Assembly: GCA_015231955.1 (NCBI GenBank)
Contig: JADGAN010000005.1
Coordinates: 1 to 64,000, forward strand
Source: Oligoflexia bacterium
Lineage (GTDB): Bacteria > Bdellovibrionota > Bacteriovoracia > Bacteriovoracales > Bacteriovoracaceae
Length of the DNA stretch: 64,000 nt
Direction of reading: 5' to 3'
Part shown: in pieces, positions 50,260 through 58,771 of the stretch
Layout of the letters: every line of letters begins with the position of its first letter
How positions within the stretch are numbered: position 1 is the stretch's first letter
Translations under genes and position numbers: made by a program
The notes under the pieces: model-generated
Database searches by the model: none
What the model saw: only the letters and a program-made list of their open reading frames with translations
Told to the model about the DNA's origin: nothing

Positions 50260-52853
50260 TGAATAAATTATTCTTTTTGTTGTTCTACACAATGGCCATC
50301 CCTTATGTGATTTACTTTTTCTTTAATGATCAGATTATTTTAACTGATATTCATGCCAATATTTCATCCATTGGCCTGGTCATACTAACAATCGGAACCT
50401 TTAAGAAATGGAAGGAATTAAGCGGGAAATTTTTTGTTTTTTCATTTTTGTTTTTGCTTTCTGCAGATTTCCTATACGCAAGAACAATTCTTTTAGAAAA
50501 TAGAATCAATTCAAATACCGCACTTTTTAGTGAGTTATGTTATTCTGGATTTATGGGATGTTTTCTCGGTTACCTATTGACGAGCACAATTTCTCTTTTT
50601 AAAAACAGAACATCACTTATTATCACAGCACTTATTTTTATTGTATTTATACTCTTAAATACTGTCTATGTTCATATTCCTTTTTTTGAGATCTGGAGAA
50701 GTGGAAACAAATATGAAAATATAATTTATATATCAAATACCCTGATATATACATTTCTTGAATCTGCTGTGCTAGGAATCATCATTCCCTTAACACTACG
50801 GTGTGTGAAACTTCATGAAACATTATTTTTGCTATTTCCTACATTAATGATCGTTTCTGATTTTGCCATCAGGTTTCAATCTAATTTTCTAGATAAGACA
50901 GGAGCATTCTCACCGAATAATGTGGATCGCTTGTTTGCATTAGAACATGGGTGGGCCATAGGAACTGCAGGAATGTTTGCAATTGTTTTAATAAACAAAG
51001 CTCTCCCTCTGTTTATTAAAGAAAATTTCATTGGGTATAAAAGTATAAGAGTATTGCTTGCAACTACGATCATAGTATCAACGGGCTTGATAGTTGCTTC
51101 AATGTATCTTTTGAATATATTAAATATCGATAATGCTTTTATCCTAACAAAATTTTTATTAGTTGTGTATGTCTCATGGGTTACTTCAAATCTTATTTCA
51201 TTGCATATCTCGAAAAGATTTATTTCTCTGGGTAACGATATCACTCGAACCAAGATTGATTTTAAAACAGAAGCATTACCCTTGAATACACTTTGTGAAA
51301 TCAGATCAACATCTTCATTTTATGAAATAGATAGTTTTTTTAGCAGTTATAACGGAGTTATAGTGTCTGCTAATTTGCTCATGGAAAAAATTTCCAAATC
51401 AATAAAAACATTAACAATGGCAGAGACTGCTCGTCAGGTTTCTCATGACATTCGATCACCCCTGGCCGCTTTGAATATGACAATCAGAGGATGTTTGAAT
51501 AATATCTCAGAAGAAGAGCGCGTTATTATTCGTTCACAAATTCAACGGATTCAAGATATAGCAAATAACTTACTTACAAACAGTAAAAACGAGTCTCAAA
51601 AAGTAGACACAACGATCAAAGAAGTTTTAATTGCAGCTTGCATAGATGAGTTAGTTACTGATAAGCGGCTAGAATTTCGTCAGTTTTTGAGTTTGAATAT
51701 CGAGGCAGAGTTGTATAATTCTTACGGTTTTTTTGCCAAAGTTAATATTACTGATTTTAAGCGGATCTTGTCGAACCTGATTAATAACTCAAAAGAAGCT
51801 TTTAACAACAATAGCGGATCAATCAAGTTGTCCTTAGAGGATCGTGAAAGTGATCTTGCTATTATTGTAAGTGACAATGGAAAAGGAATTCCTAAAGAGG
51901 TGATTCAAAAATTAGGAGAAGAAGGAGTTAGTTTTGGAAAGAAAAAAAATAGCGAATCTGGCTCTGGCATTGGCCTATCTTCGGCGATCAAAACCATTAA
52001 AGCGTGGGGAGGTGAGATCAAAATAGAATCTGAGGTTAACGTTGGTACCAGAATGATAATTTTATTACCAAAAAGCCCCACGCCAGATTGGTTTGTATCA
52101 GAAATAATACTAATAAAAAATTCTTGTGTGGTGATTTTGGATGATGACCAAGGAATACATCATACTTGGGATCAGAAATTTTTATCTTTAGGCTTTGATA
52201 AACTGCAAATAGAAGTTGTTCATCTATCTACACCTACAGGATTTAGAGAATGGATTAATACTCACTCTAGAGAAAGCATGCTCTGCTTATGTGATTTTGA
52301 ATTATTAGGGTTTAAAGAAAATGGACTAGATCTTATCGAAGAGATGAAAATTGCTAACAGGGCCATCTTGGTTACAAGCCGCTATGATGAAGAGATTGTA
52401 AGAAAAAGATGTGAGAAACTAAAGATTAAGCTCATTCCTAAAATGATGGCAGGACTTGTTCCTATCACTATTAAAGCAGAACCTGCTCGTAATACCGATC
52501 CCTCTACAACATTCGATTTCATCTATATCGATGATGATAAACTCCTACTGCGTGGATGGGAGAGAGAGGCAAAAAAAGTCGGTGCCAAATTATTAACCCT
52601 AACATCACCACACGAATTTAATCAGTATGAACACTTACTATCCAAAGAAAATTGCCAAATCTATATTGATAGAGAGCTGGGGGATGAATTTCCTAAAGGA
52701 GAAGATTTTGCTATCTCTTTGCGTGACAAAGGATTCAAAAATCTTTTCTTAGCAACAGGCCATGACCCTAAAGATTTTGAACATCTCTCCTCTTGGCTTA
52801 AATGCACTGGAAAGGAAAGTCCTTGGGAAACCGATGATAATTATACCGAGTAG
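50256..52853 (+). CDS. Multi-TM hybrid histidine kinase with two C-terminal receivers
   Basis: About 865 residues from ATG 50256, which overlaps the SET stop (ATGA). About eight TM helices in residues 4-320, without a recognised sensor domain; HisKA with His397 in RQVSHDIRSP; HATPase with N-box ILSNLINNSKEAF, G1 DNGKGIP and G2 GSGIGLSS; then two receiver-like domains. The first (about 620-740) has ILDDDQGIHH and LCDFELLGFKENGLDL; the second (about 755-865) has YIDDDKLLLRG and IYIDREL where the phosphoacceptor is expected. The C-terminus (YTE) and stop lie at the edge of the intron-like sequence. A membrane sensor coupled to the methyltransferase upstream. Confidence 0.88.
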   Translation: MMNKLFFLLFYTMAIPYVIYFFFNDQIILTDIHANISSIGLVILTIGTFKKWKELSGKFFVFSFLFLLSADFLYARTILLENRINSNTALFSELCYSGFMGCFLGYLLTSTISLFKNRTSLIITALIFIVFILLNTVYVHIPFFEIWRSGNKYENIIYISNTLIYTFLESAVLGIIIPLTLRCVKLHETLFLLFPTLMIVSDFAIRFQSNFLDKTGAFSPNNVDRLFALEHGWAIGTAGMFAIVLINKALPLFIKENFIGYKSIRVLLATTIIVSTGLIVASMYLLNILNIDNAFILTKFLLVVYVSWVTSNLISLHISKRFISLGNDITRTKIDFKTEALPLNTLCEIRSTSSFYEIDSFFSSYNGVIVSANLLMEKISKSIKTLTMAETARQVSHDIRSPLAALNMTIRGCLNNISEEERVIIRSQIQRIQDIANNLLTNSKNESQKVDTTIKEVLIAACIDELVTDKRLEFRQFLSLNIEAELYNSYGFFAKVNITDFKRILSNLINNSKEAFNNNSGSIKLSLEDRESDLAIIVSDNGKGIPKEVIQKLGEEGVSFGKKKNSESGSGIGLSSAIKTIKAWGGEIKIESEVNVGTRMIILLPKSPTPDWFVSEIILIKNSCVVILDDDQGIHHTWDQKFLSLGFDKLQIEVVHLSTPTGFREWINTHSRESMLCLCDFELLGFKENGLDLIEEMKIANRAILVTSRYDEEIVRKRCEKLKIKLIPKMMAGLVPITIKAEPARNTDPSTTFDFIYIDDDKLLLRGWEREAKKVGAKLLTLTSPHEFNQYEHLLSKENCQIYIDRELGDEFPKGEDFAISLRDKGFKNLFLATGHDPKDFEHLSSWLKCTGKESPWETDDNYTE

Positions 52854-52915
52854 GAAGGGGGGCGTTGCCCCTGTCCCCTCATACCACCCGGCATACGAAT
52901 CGTACCAAGGCAATT
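52854..52915 (-). mobile_element. Group II intron-like 3' tail
   Basis: Read on minus, the sequence from about 52915 is tacgattcgtatgccgggtg, then gtatgagggg, a GC-rich hairpin (ggggcaacgcccc) and cttcctactcgg. This resembles the end of domain V and domain VI of bacterial group II introns, with the near-terminal CCTACTC holding the branch A. No domain V upstream half and no reverse transcriptase is present, so at most a remnant. The assignment rests on recall of such ends, not on alignment. It overlaps the end of the kinase gene. Confidence 0.35.
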
Positions 52916-53030
52916 GCTAAAATGTTCCCAAACCTCTCCAAATTCCACGATACACCTTTGAATCCTAATTCATTCAAATAGAGGTTATTCAAGTAGAATT
53001 TGGTATAAGTGCAAATAAAATGTGATGCAA

Positions 53031-53723
53031 CTAAAAAGCAAGACCAATAGAAGCAGTTACCTCTCCATTTTTTCGCAGGAGATGGTCTGATGCATTTCTG
53101 TAATAGCGAATCAAGCGGCCATTTAAAGTATAGATTAATCCCCAATGGTTTTTTTCTCCAAAGGCCTGCACTTTGCCTAAGTCGATCCCTATACCATAGA
53201 CGAAGTGAGCTTTATCTTGGTGATAGGACATATGAAGATACTTTAAACGAAAAAAATATAAATCTTTTAAGGTGTGTTGATAGCACCAAAGGGATGATGC
53301 CATAGGGATCATTTGCCTCTTGTGCTCGCTATTCCAAGATTCATAGGGAGAACTAGAATAGACACCCAAGGCAGGGGTGATATTCCAATGAAATGAGGCC
53401 TCATGAATAATATACCCAAGCATACTTTCGCCTCTAGCACGGTCGTTAATAAGATCACGATCCTCTTTTTGATCACCTATGGGAGTTAAAGATGCACTAG
53501 CATGAACTTGCAAAGAGAGGGTTTGAAAAAGAGGAATCCAAGAGGTTAACTCCACAATAGGTCGATACTGCTTTCGGAGCACCTTCGTCTTATTGTTTGA
53601 ATAACTTTTATCTCTTGTATAGCTCCCTCCTGCCGAGACGGCCATAAGCATAGAGTCTTTGTCAATCACCGCCTCAAGTGTACTACTTGCGATCATTAAG
53701 ATTATTAAAATTGCTAGTCTCAT
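53031..53723 (-). CDS. Outer-membrane beta-barrel protein
   Basis: 230 residues. Signal peptide RLAILIILMIASSTLEA, strands rich in alternating aromatic residues (YIIHEASFHWNITP, GLIYTLNGRLIRYYR) and a C-terminal Phe (ASIGLAF), the usual targeting signature of outer-membrane barrels recognised by BamA. Size suits an 8-10 strand barrel. Its 3' end is partly duplicated at 49250-49392. Single gene, divergent from the acid phosphatase. Confidence 0.8.
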   Translation of the reverse strand: MRLAILIILMIASSTLEAVIDKDSMLMAVSAGGSYTRDKSYSNNKTKVLRKQYRPIVELTSWIPLFQTLSLQVHASASLTPIGDQKEDRDLINDRARGESMLGYIIHEASFHWNITPALGVYSSSPYESWNSEHKRQMIPMASSLWCYQHTLKDLYFFRLKYLHMSYHQDKAHFVYGIGIDLGKVQAFGEKNHWGLIYTLNGRLIRYYRNASDHLLRKNGEVTASIGLAF

Positions 53724-53962
53724 TGTTTGTCTTGATCCTTCTCTTTAATTGATTGCGTGACTTATACTGCGAAAAGAGTCTTTTTTGCAAGCATATTATG
53801 TTGGAGCTTCTCCCTTTTTTGGGGCCTATTTACAGAGTTATTTAGAGCATTACATGGGCAAAAGAATAGGTGTTTAGAGAAAAAAATAAACAAGTGGCAA
53901 CAAAATTTCTTGGCCGCTATGATAAAAGAAGATTAGCAATACCGTAAGGAGGAGTGATTGAG

Positions 53963-54919
53963 ATGATCATTTTAAGACTTTTTGTTTTCTGGCCGTTGCT
54001 GCTTGCAAGCTATGGGGTTTTTGCTGCAGAAAAATTATTGGTCTCCATCGATCTTATTCGCCATGGGGAGCGTACGCCGATTATTGAGATACCAAACTCT
54101 CCTTACTTATGGAAAGAGGGACTAGGGCAATTGACAGAACGAGGTCAGCAGCAGGCAGAGTTATTAGGACAAGAGCTGGCCCAAGAGTATTGGTCATCGA
54201 TGGATATGCAGATCATGAATAAGGATAGGGGAGAGGCGATTAAGTCAATGCGCTTTAGCTCAAGCAATCGTGAGCGAACAATTGCGACGGCAAAAGCTTT
54301 TATCAAAGGGATCTTTCCTGCTGGTGACACCGATAAGATTGTCATTAAGATTGAAGATGATGAACTCTTAATTACCAGGCCCAGTAGAAATCCTATTTCG
54401 ATATTTAAGCTCTATTGGTGGAAGCGCAAGGTGTGGAAGGCTTTACTAAGAGAGCAAGAGGCAGAGCTTTTACATTGGAGAACAATTAGTGGCCTTGCAC
54501 TAGAAAATTTTGAAGATCTGGGATTATTTGCAGATAACCTTTTTGTTCGTCGTTTGCATCAAATTCCTTTTCCCCAAGGATTAAGTGAAGAAACAGCAAA
54601 TACGATTATAGCGCTTTCCGATTGGGAGATGGTGGAGTTGTTTAAAAGAGCAGAGGTCAGTGAACCCATGGGAAAGCGATTTCTAGAACAAGTGGATACT
54701 ATATTCAAAGAGAGAAAGTTAAAACATATCTTTTATTTTGCACACGATAGTTCGATTATGGCCGTAATGACAACACTAGGAGTTCCTCTCAATAAAGCCC
54801 CCGACTATCTTTCACGTTTAAATTTTTCTCTTTTTGCTTTGGAAGATGGTCGTCAAGTAGTGCGAATAAAATTCAATCAAAAATTCATCAAAGGATATCC
54901 CTATCAAAAGAGCTTCTAG
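53963..54919 (+). CDS. Histidine acid phosphatase
   Basis: About 318 residues from ATG 53963 (AAGGAGG 10 bases upstream; GTG 53954 would be too close). Signal peptide ending VFAA. Catalytic motif IDLIRHGERTPI with the nucleophile His, and YFAHDSSIMAVM with the proton-donor HD pair. Family members release phosphate from phytate, sugar phosphates or nucleotides in the periplasm. The 3' end overlaps convergent pyrD by 32 bases. Confidence 0.92.
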   Translation: MIILRLFVFWPLLLASYGVFAAEKLLVSIDLIRHGERTPIIEIPNSPYLWKEGLGQLTERGQQQAELLGQELAQEYWSSMDMQIMNKDRGEAIKSMRFSSSNRERTIATAKAFIKGIFPAGDTDKIVIKIEDDELLITRPSRNPISIFKLYWWKRKVWKALLREQEAELLHWRTISGLALENFEDLGLFADNLFVRRLHQIPFPQGLSEETANTIIALSDWEMVELFKRAEVSEPMGKRFLEQVDTIFKERKLKHIFYFAHDSSIMAVMTTLGVPLNKAPDYLSRLNFSLFALEDGRQVVRIKFNQKFIKGYPYQKSF

Positions 54920-55901
54920 AAAGTTTTTTGACAATAGAAGGTCCCTTATAAATCAGACCGGTATAAATTTGCACAACGTTTGCCCCAGCAGTAAATTTTG
55001 CTGCTGCAGTTTCTGGAGAATCGATGCCTCCGCTGGCGATAATGGGAAAATTTGTACCGAAAATGGTTCGTGCGGCAGTTATAAGCTTGGTACTCCGCTG
55101 AAGTAGTGGCCTTCCACTAAGTCCTCCCTTACCAATTTCATCTAGTCTGGTAAGAGGGGTAGAGAGATTATCTCGTGAAGTAGTGGTATTCGCGATGATC
55201 AGACCACCTAGGGGCCACTTGCTTATACGCTCAAAATCACTTTCAGGCATGTCAGTGGAGATTTTGAGGAAAAGAGGGCGTTTCCATGGCCGATTGCACA
55301 GGCTTATTTCTTGAAAAAATTCAGCAAACCACTGGTCATCATAATCCCAAATTTTTTCGCAGGTGTTGGGACAGCTTAAGTTTAGGGCAACGTAGTCGCA
55401 GTGAGGGGCAACAGCTCTTAGTGTTGACGAGATATCTTCGATGGCCTTTGCACTACGAATGGAGGGATCGGGGGTTTTAGCAATGCTCACGCCAATGGGA
55501 ATAAAGTTACGATGGCGCTTAAGATTTTCAACAACAGCTTTAGCACCCCTATTGTTTAGGCCCATGCGATTAATGATCGCTTCGTCTTGTGGAATTCTAA
55601 AGATACGTGGGCGGGGATTTCCGCTCCAAGCTTTGTTAGTGACAGAACCAACTTCGACAAAGGAAAATCCTAAAAATTCCAAAAAAGGAATCATCTCTCC
55701 ATTTTTATCAAAGCCTGCTGCCAAACCAAAAGGGTGTTTTAGTTTTAGATTTAAGAGTTGTAGCTTACAGGGATGATGAGCTTTACTATTTAAGTAAGAA
55801 AAGACCCACCCTAAATGCTCTCCAAAAAAACGCACTACTTCGTGAATTTTTTCGGGATCACACTTAAAGAGGAGAGGTCTAACTATTTTTTCATAAATCA
55901 T
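54888..55901 (-). CDS. pyrD: Dihydroorotate dehydrogenase (quinone), class 2
   Basis: 337 residues. N-terminal helical extension (YEKIVRPLLFKCDPEKIHEV) that docks to the membrane in class 2 enzymes, then the FMN barrel: PFGLAAGFDKNGE, VEVGSVTNKAWSGNPRPRIFR, NLSCPNT with the general-base Ser in the adjacent loop, and ASGGIDSPETAAAKFTAGANVVQIYTGLIYKGP. Oxidises dihydroorotate to orotate using the quinone pool. Last gene of the pyr operon; its ATG lies 2 bases after the pyrF stop. Confidence 0.96.
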   Translation of the reverse strand: MIYEKIVRPLLFKCDPEKIHEVVRFFGEHLGWVFSYLNSKAHHPCKLQLLNLKLKHPFGLAAGFDKNGEMIPFLEFLGFSFVEVGSVTNKAWSGNPRPRIFRIPQDEAIINRMGLNNRGAKAVVENLKRHRNFIPIGVSIAKTPDPSIRSAKAIEDISSTLRAVAPHCDYVALNLSCPNTCEKIWDYDDQWFAEFFQEISLCNRPWKRPLFLKISTDMPESDFERISKWPLGGLIIANTTTSRDNLSTPLTRLDEIGKGGLSGRPLLQRSTKLITAARTIFGTNFPIIASGGIDSPETAAAKFTAGANVVQIYTGLIYKGPSIVKKLSRSSFDRDIL

Positions 55902-55903
55902 GT

Positions 55904-56656
55904 TTAAACCATGAGCGAAATATCGGCAACAATTTGAGCTGCGGCCTTGACTCGCTCTTCGGGAGTAGGTTTATCAACAACACCTCTTCCAATGACCAGA
56001 AAGGAGGAGCCGGCCCCAATCGCCTCTCGCGGAGTGGCCAATCTTTTATGATCGATCACTTTGCTAGCACAGCTAGGATCTTTAGCAAGATTAATTCCTG
56101 GAGTAATGTAAATAAAGCGTGGTCGTAAGGCGGAGCGAAGACCCACTAAATCTTTGGCCGAACAAACCACTCCATTTAGTAGCGCATCTTCGGCCATTTT
56201 AGCGTACTTAAAAATACACGCTGGCAAGGGAGCAGAAACTAGCAGTTGTTCACTTAAGATAGAAGAGTCAATGCTAGTTAGAAGTGTAACCGCAATAATC
56301 TTAGCACTGTTCTCCTCTACTCCTACACCATTGCGAGCGGCCCTCATCATATCGAATCCACCACTAGCGTGAATGGTAAAATAGGAGATAGGGAGTTTGC
56401 TAATGGCCTTAGCAGTTCTCTCCACAGTTTTAGGGATGTCGTGAAGTTTTAGGTCTAAAAAAACTTTGCCTCCAAGAGAGTGAATGAGTTCGACCGCTGG
56501 TGGACCAAAGAGAGTAAACAGCTCTAACCCAATTTTAAAGAGTCCAACATAATCTTTTAACTCTAAAACGCGCTCTTTAATCTCCTCCATAGAGGATAGT
56601 CCATCAAGGGCCACACAGATTTTTTCTTTGGCCAACTTCTCTTGTTCACTCATCAT
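55904..56656 (-). CDS. pyrF: Orotidine-5'-phosphate decarboxylase
   Basis: 250 residues. ICVALDGLSSMEEI, FLDLKLHDIPKTVERTAKA (the D-x-K-x-x-D catalytic set), and YITPGI with the C-terminal GAGSSFLVIGRGV phosphate-binding loop. Makes UMP from OMP. It overlaps the stop of pyrE and is closely followed by pyrD. Confidence 0.96.
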   Translation of the reverse strand: MMSEQEKLAKEKICVALDGLSSMEEIKERVLELKDYVGLFKIGLELFTLFGPPAVELIHSLGGKVFLDLKLHDIPKTVERTAKAISKLPISYFTIHASGGFDMMRAARNGVGVEENSAKIIAVTLLTSIDSSILSEQLLVSAPLPACIFKYAKMAEDALLNGVVCSAKDLVGLRSALRPRFIYITPGINLAKDPSCASKVIDHKRLATPREAIGAGSSFLVIGRGVVDKPTPEERVKAAAQIVADISLMV

Positions 56657-57242
56657 GCAATAACTCCTTTATTTTATTTCCACTGCTTAAAGCGTAGTAG
56701 TTAAGGTGCAATCGCTCCTCAATGTATTCACGCACAGTAAGTCCATCATTACGCTTTTCTTCCCTATCGGTTAAAACCAAAACAGCTTGAACAATTCCAC
56801 ACTTTAACTCTTGCAGTTGATGAATGGTTTTGATAAGTGATTCGCCAGTGGTGGCAACATCTTCAATTACGATAATTTTCCCCTTGGGTACTCCTAAAAA
56901 ATAGCGATCACTAACATCACCGTGCTCTTTGTGTTTCCCTCGTCCCATGGCCAGTACTGCATTGCCAGAAGCAGCGGACTTCTCTTGTGCCGTAAAAAAT
57001 TGCACAAAGAGTCCTAATTTGCTTCCCCCTTCTGGAACCCCATAAAAGGTGTCTGCAGTGATTTGCTGATCCTTAATAAATTGCAAAACAAATTGTAAGA
57101 GTTGACTAAAAAGGTACACGTCTTCTGCTACTTTTCTCCAATTGACATAAAAATTGGAAGTGCGCCCCGATGCCAGTGTAAAAGGTGTCTTGGAAATTCG
57201 TGCCACTTTATTCTCTATAATAAACTTGTAAAAATTTTCCAT
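56646..57242 (-). CDS. pyrE: Orotate phosphoribosyltransferase
   Basis: About 198 residues from ATG 57242 (AAAGGA 11 bases upstream; the longer TTG start would overlap pyrB). FTLASGRTSNFYVNWRKV at the N-terminus and the PRPP loop IIVIEDVATTGESLIKTI are typical of PyrE. Adds ribose phosphate to orotate from PRPP. Overlaps pyrF by 11 bases; 17 bases after the pyrBI stop. Confidence 0.95.
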   Translation of the reverse strand: MENFYKFIIENKVARISKTPFTLASGRTSNFYVNWRKVAEDVYLFSQLLQFVLQFIKDQQITADTFYGVPEGGSKLGLFVQFFTAQEKSAASGNAVLAMGRGKHKEHGDVSDRYFLGVPKGKIIVIEDVATTGESLIKTIHQLQELKCGIVQAVLVLTDREEKRNDGLTVREYIEERLHLNYYALSSGNKIKELLHDE

Positions 57243-57259
57243 CGCTGCAAAAATCCTTT

Positions 57260-58771
57260 TTAACAATCGAGTTCAATATGTTCTCTAGTTAGCGTCTGTT
57301 CACAATAGTGGCAGCGTACCTCTAGCGGGTCATGCTTTTCTACATAAAAGACGGAGGGAGCGTACTCGTTATGCTCTTTTCGTGAAACACAGATGGGATT
57401 AGCACAGGTGATTATCGCTCTTAAGGGCGATGGTAATTTTGCTTTTTGCTTTTGAACCACACGATTTTCCTTTATGATATTGATGGTGTGCTCGGGAGCA
57501 AGTAGCGCCACTTTATACATTTGCTCTGGTGAAAGTTTGACCTTATGAATGGCCACGACATCTTTGCGAGAAAATTTTTGGCTACGAATATTCATGCACA
57601 AAACAATTTCAGAGTGGTCACTGGTTCCAAACTTATCGAGTCCTAAAAGGTTATAGATTCTTGGGGCCTGATTCACCTCTAAGTGATCAATGAGAGTTCC
57701 TTCATCTAAGCGATAAACCAACTTCTCCCCTTTTTTATTTCCATTGGCCACCGGTAAATCCACCCATGAAGGAGATTGTATTCTATTAGGATATTGTCGC
57801 CCTTCAAAACCCTGTTTTAGAATAGTGGTTAAAATCGCCATCCTCACATACAACCCATTTTGTGCTTGATGAAAATAGCGAGCATAGGGGGTGGAATCAA
57901 CATCGGGATGAATTTCAATACAATTTTTATCTCTTGGCAAAGGATGTAGTACAATTAAATTTTTCTTCGCCGAACTCTCGAGGAGTTCTCGGTTAATTCT
58001 ATAACGGCCCTGGTGCTTTTTAAATTCTGCCTCTCCTTCTGGTCCAAGCGCAAAGCGCTCCCGCTGAATTCTAGTCACATAGAGAACATCGGCGTGCTCT
58101 AACACATCAGTAAGATCACTGGCCACCACCACCTGTTTTCCGGTCGCACGTTCATAATCTTCAATTCGCCACTCTGCCATGGAGAGTCCTGGTGGAGAGT
58201 AAAGCGTAATTTTCATATTGAAAAGCTCTGCTGCTTGCAAAAGCGAATGCACGGTACGTCCATAGCGAAGATCCCCGACTAAGGCCACATGCAATCCATC
58301 CAGTGATCCAAATGCCTCGCTGATCGTATATAAATCAAGGAGCGTTTGCGAAGGGTGTCCACTACTACCATCTCCAGCATTGATAATAGGAATAGAGAGA
58401 TGGTCGGAGAGAAAGCGAGAGGCCCCCGCCAAATTGTGCCTTACAATGATGGCATCATAGCCATACCCCGAAAACATCTTGCCGGTGTCAACCAGTGGCT
58501 CCCCTTTTTTAACCGAAGTACCCTCTACTCCAGAAAAGCCATTCACCTCCATTCCCAAATTTCTTGCAGCGGTTTCAAAACTGACTCTGGTTCTTGTCGA
58601 CTCCTCAAAGAAGAGTGATGCAATTTTCTTTTTAGAAAGTTCAATCCGCTTGGTATCAATGAGCGGTCCGTTGATCTCTTTATAACGTCGGGATAGTTCG
58701 ATGATGTTTTCAATATCTTCTCGGGATATATCTTTGATGGAAATAAAATTTCTGTTATTTGCACTTTTCAT
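57260..58771 (-). CDS. pyrB: Fused aspartate carbamoyltransferase catalytic-regulatory chain
   Basis: 503 residues, PyrB (about 1-310) joined to PyrI (about 345-503). Catalytic: EESTRTRVSFETAA, NAGDGSSGHPSQTLLDLYT and VLHPLPR. Regulatory: EGTLIDHLEVNQAPRIYNLL, and the zinc domain with Cys in CANPICV and CHYCEQ, so the nucleotide-responsive architecture is kept in one chain. Carbamoyl phosphate plus aspartate gives carbamoyl aspartate. Fused PyrBI chains are known in some spirochetes and other lineages. Its ATG overlaps the pyrC stop (ATGA). carAB, which would supply carbamoyl phosphate, is not in the window. Confidence 0.95.
   Translation of the reverse strand: MKSANNRNFISIKDISREDIENIIELSRRYKEINGPLIDTKRIELSKKKIASLFFEESTRTRVSFETAARNLGMEVNGFSGVEGTSVKKGEPLVDTGKMFSGYGYDAIIVRHNLAGASRFLSDHLSIPIINAGDGSSGHPSQTLLDLYTISEAFGSLDGLHVALVGDLRYGRTVHSLLQAAELFNMKITLYSPPGLSMAEWRIEDYERATGKQVVVASDLTDVLEHADVLYVTRIQRERFALGPEGEAEFKKHQGRYRINRELLESSAKKNLIVLHPLPRDKNCIEIHPDVDSTPYARYFHQAQNGLYVRMAILTTILKQGFEGRQYPNRIQSPSWVDLPVANGNKKGEKLVYRLDEGTLIDHLEVNQAPRIYNLLGLDKFGTSDHSEIVLCMNIRSQKFSRKDVVAIHKVKLSPEQMYKVALLAPEHTINIIKENRVVQKQKAKLPSPLRAIITCANPICVSRKEHNEYAPSVFYVEKHDPLEVRCHYCEQTLTREHIELDC

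Noticed and set aside
52879..53145. An 88-codon minus-strand frame overlapping the outer-membrane gene
   Set aside because: Its first half is an out-of-frame reading of the outer-membrane protein gene and its second half runs into the intron-like tail. I judge it a by-product.
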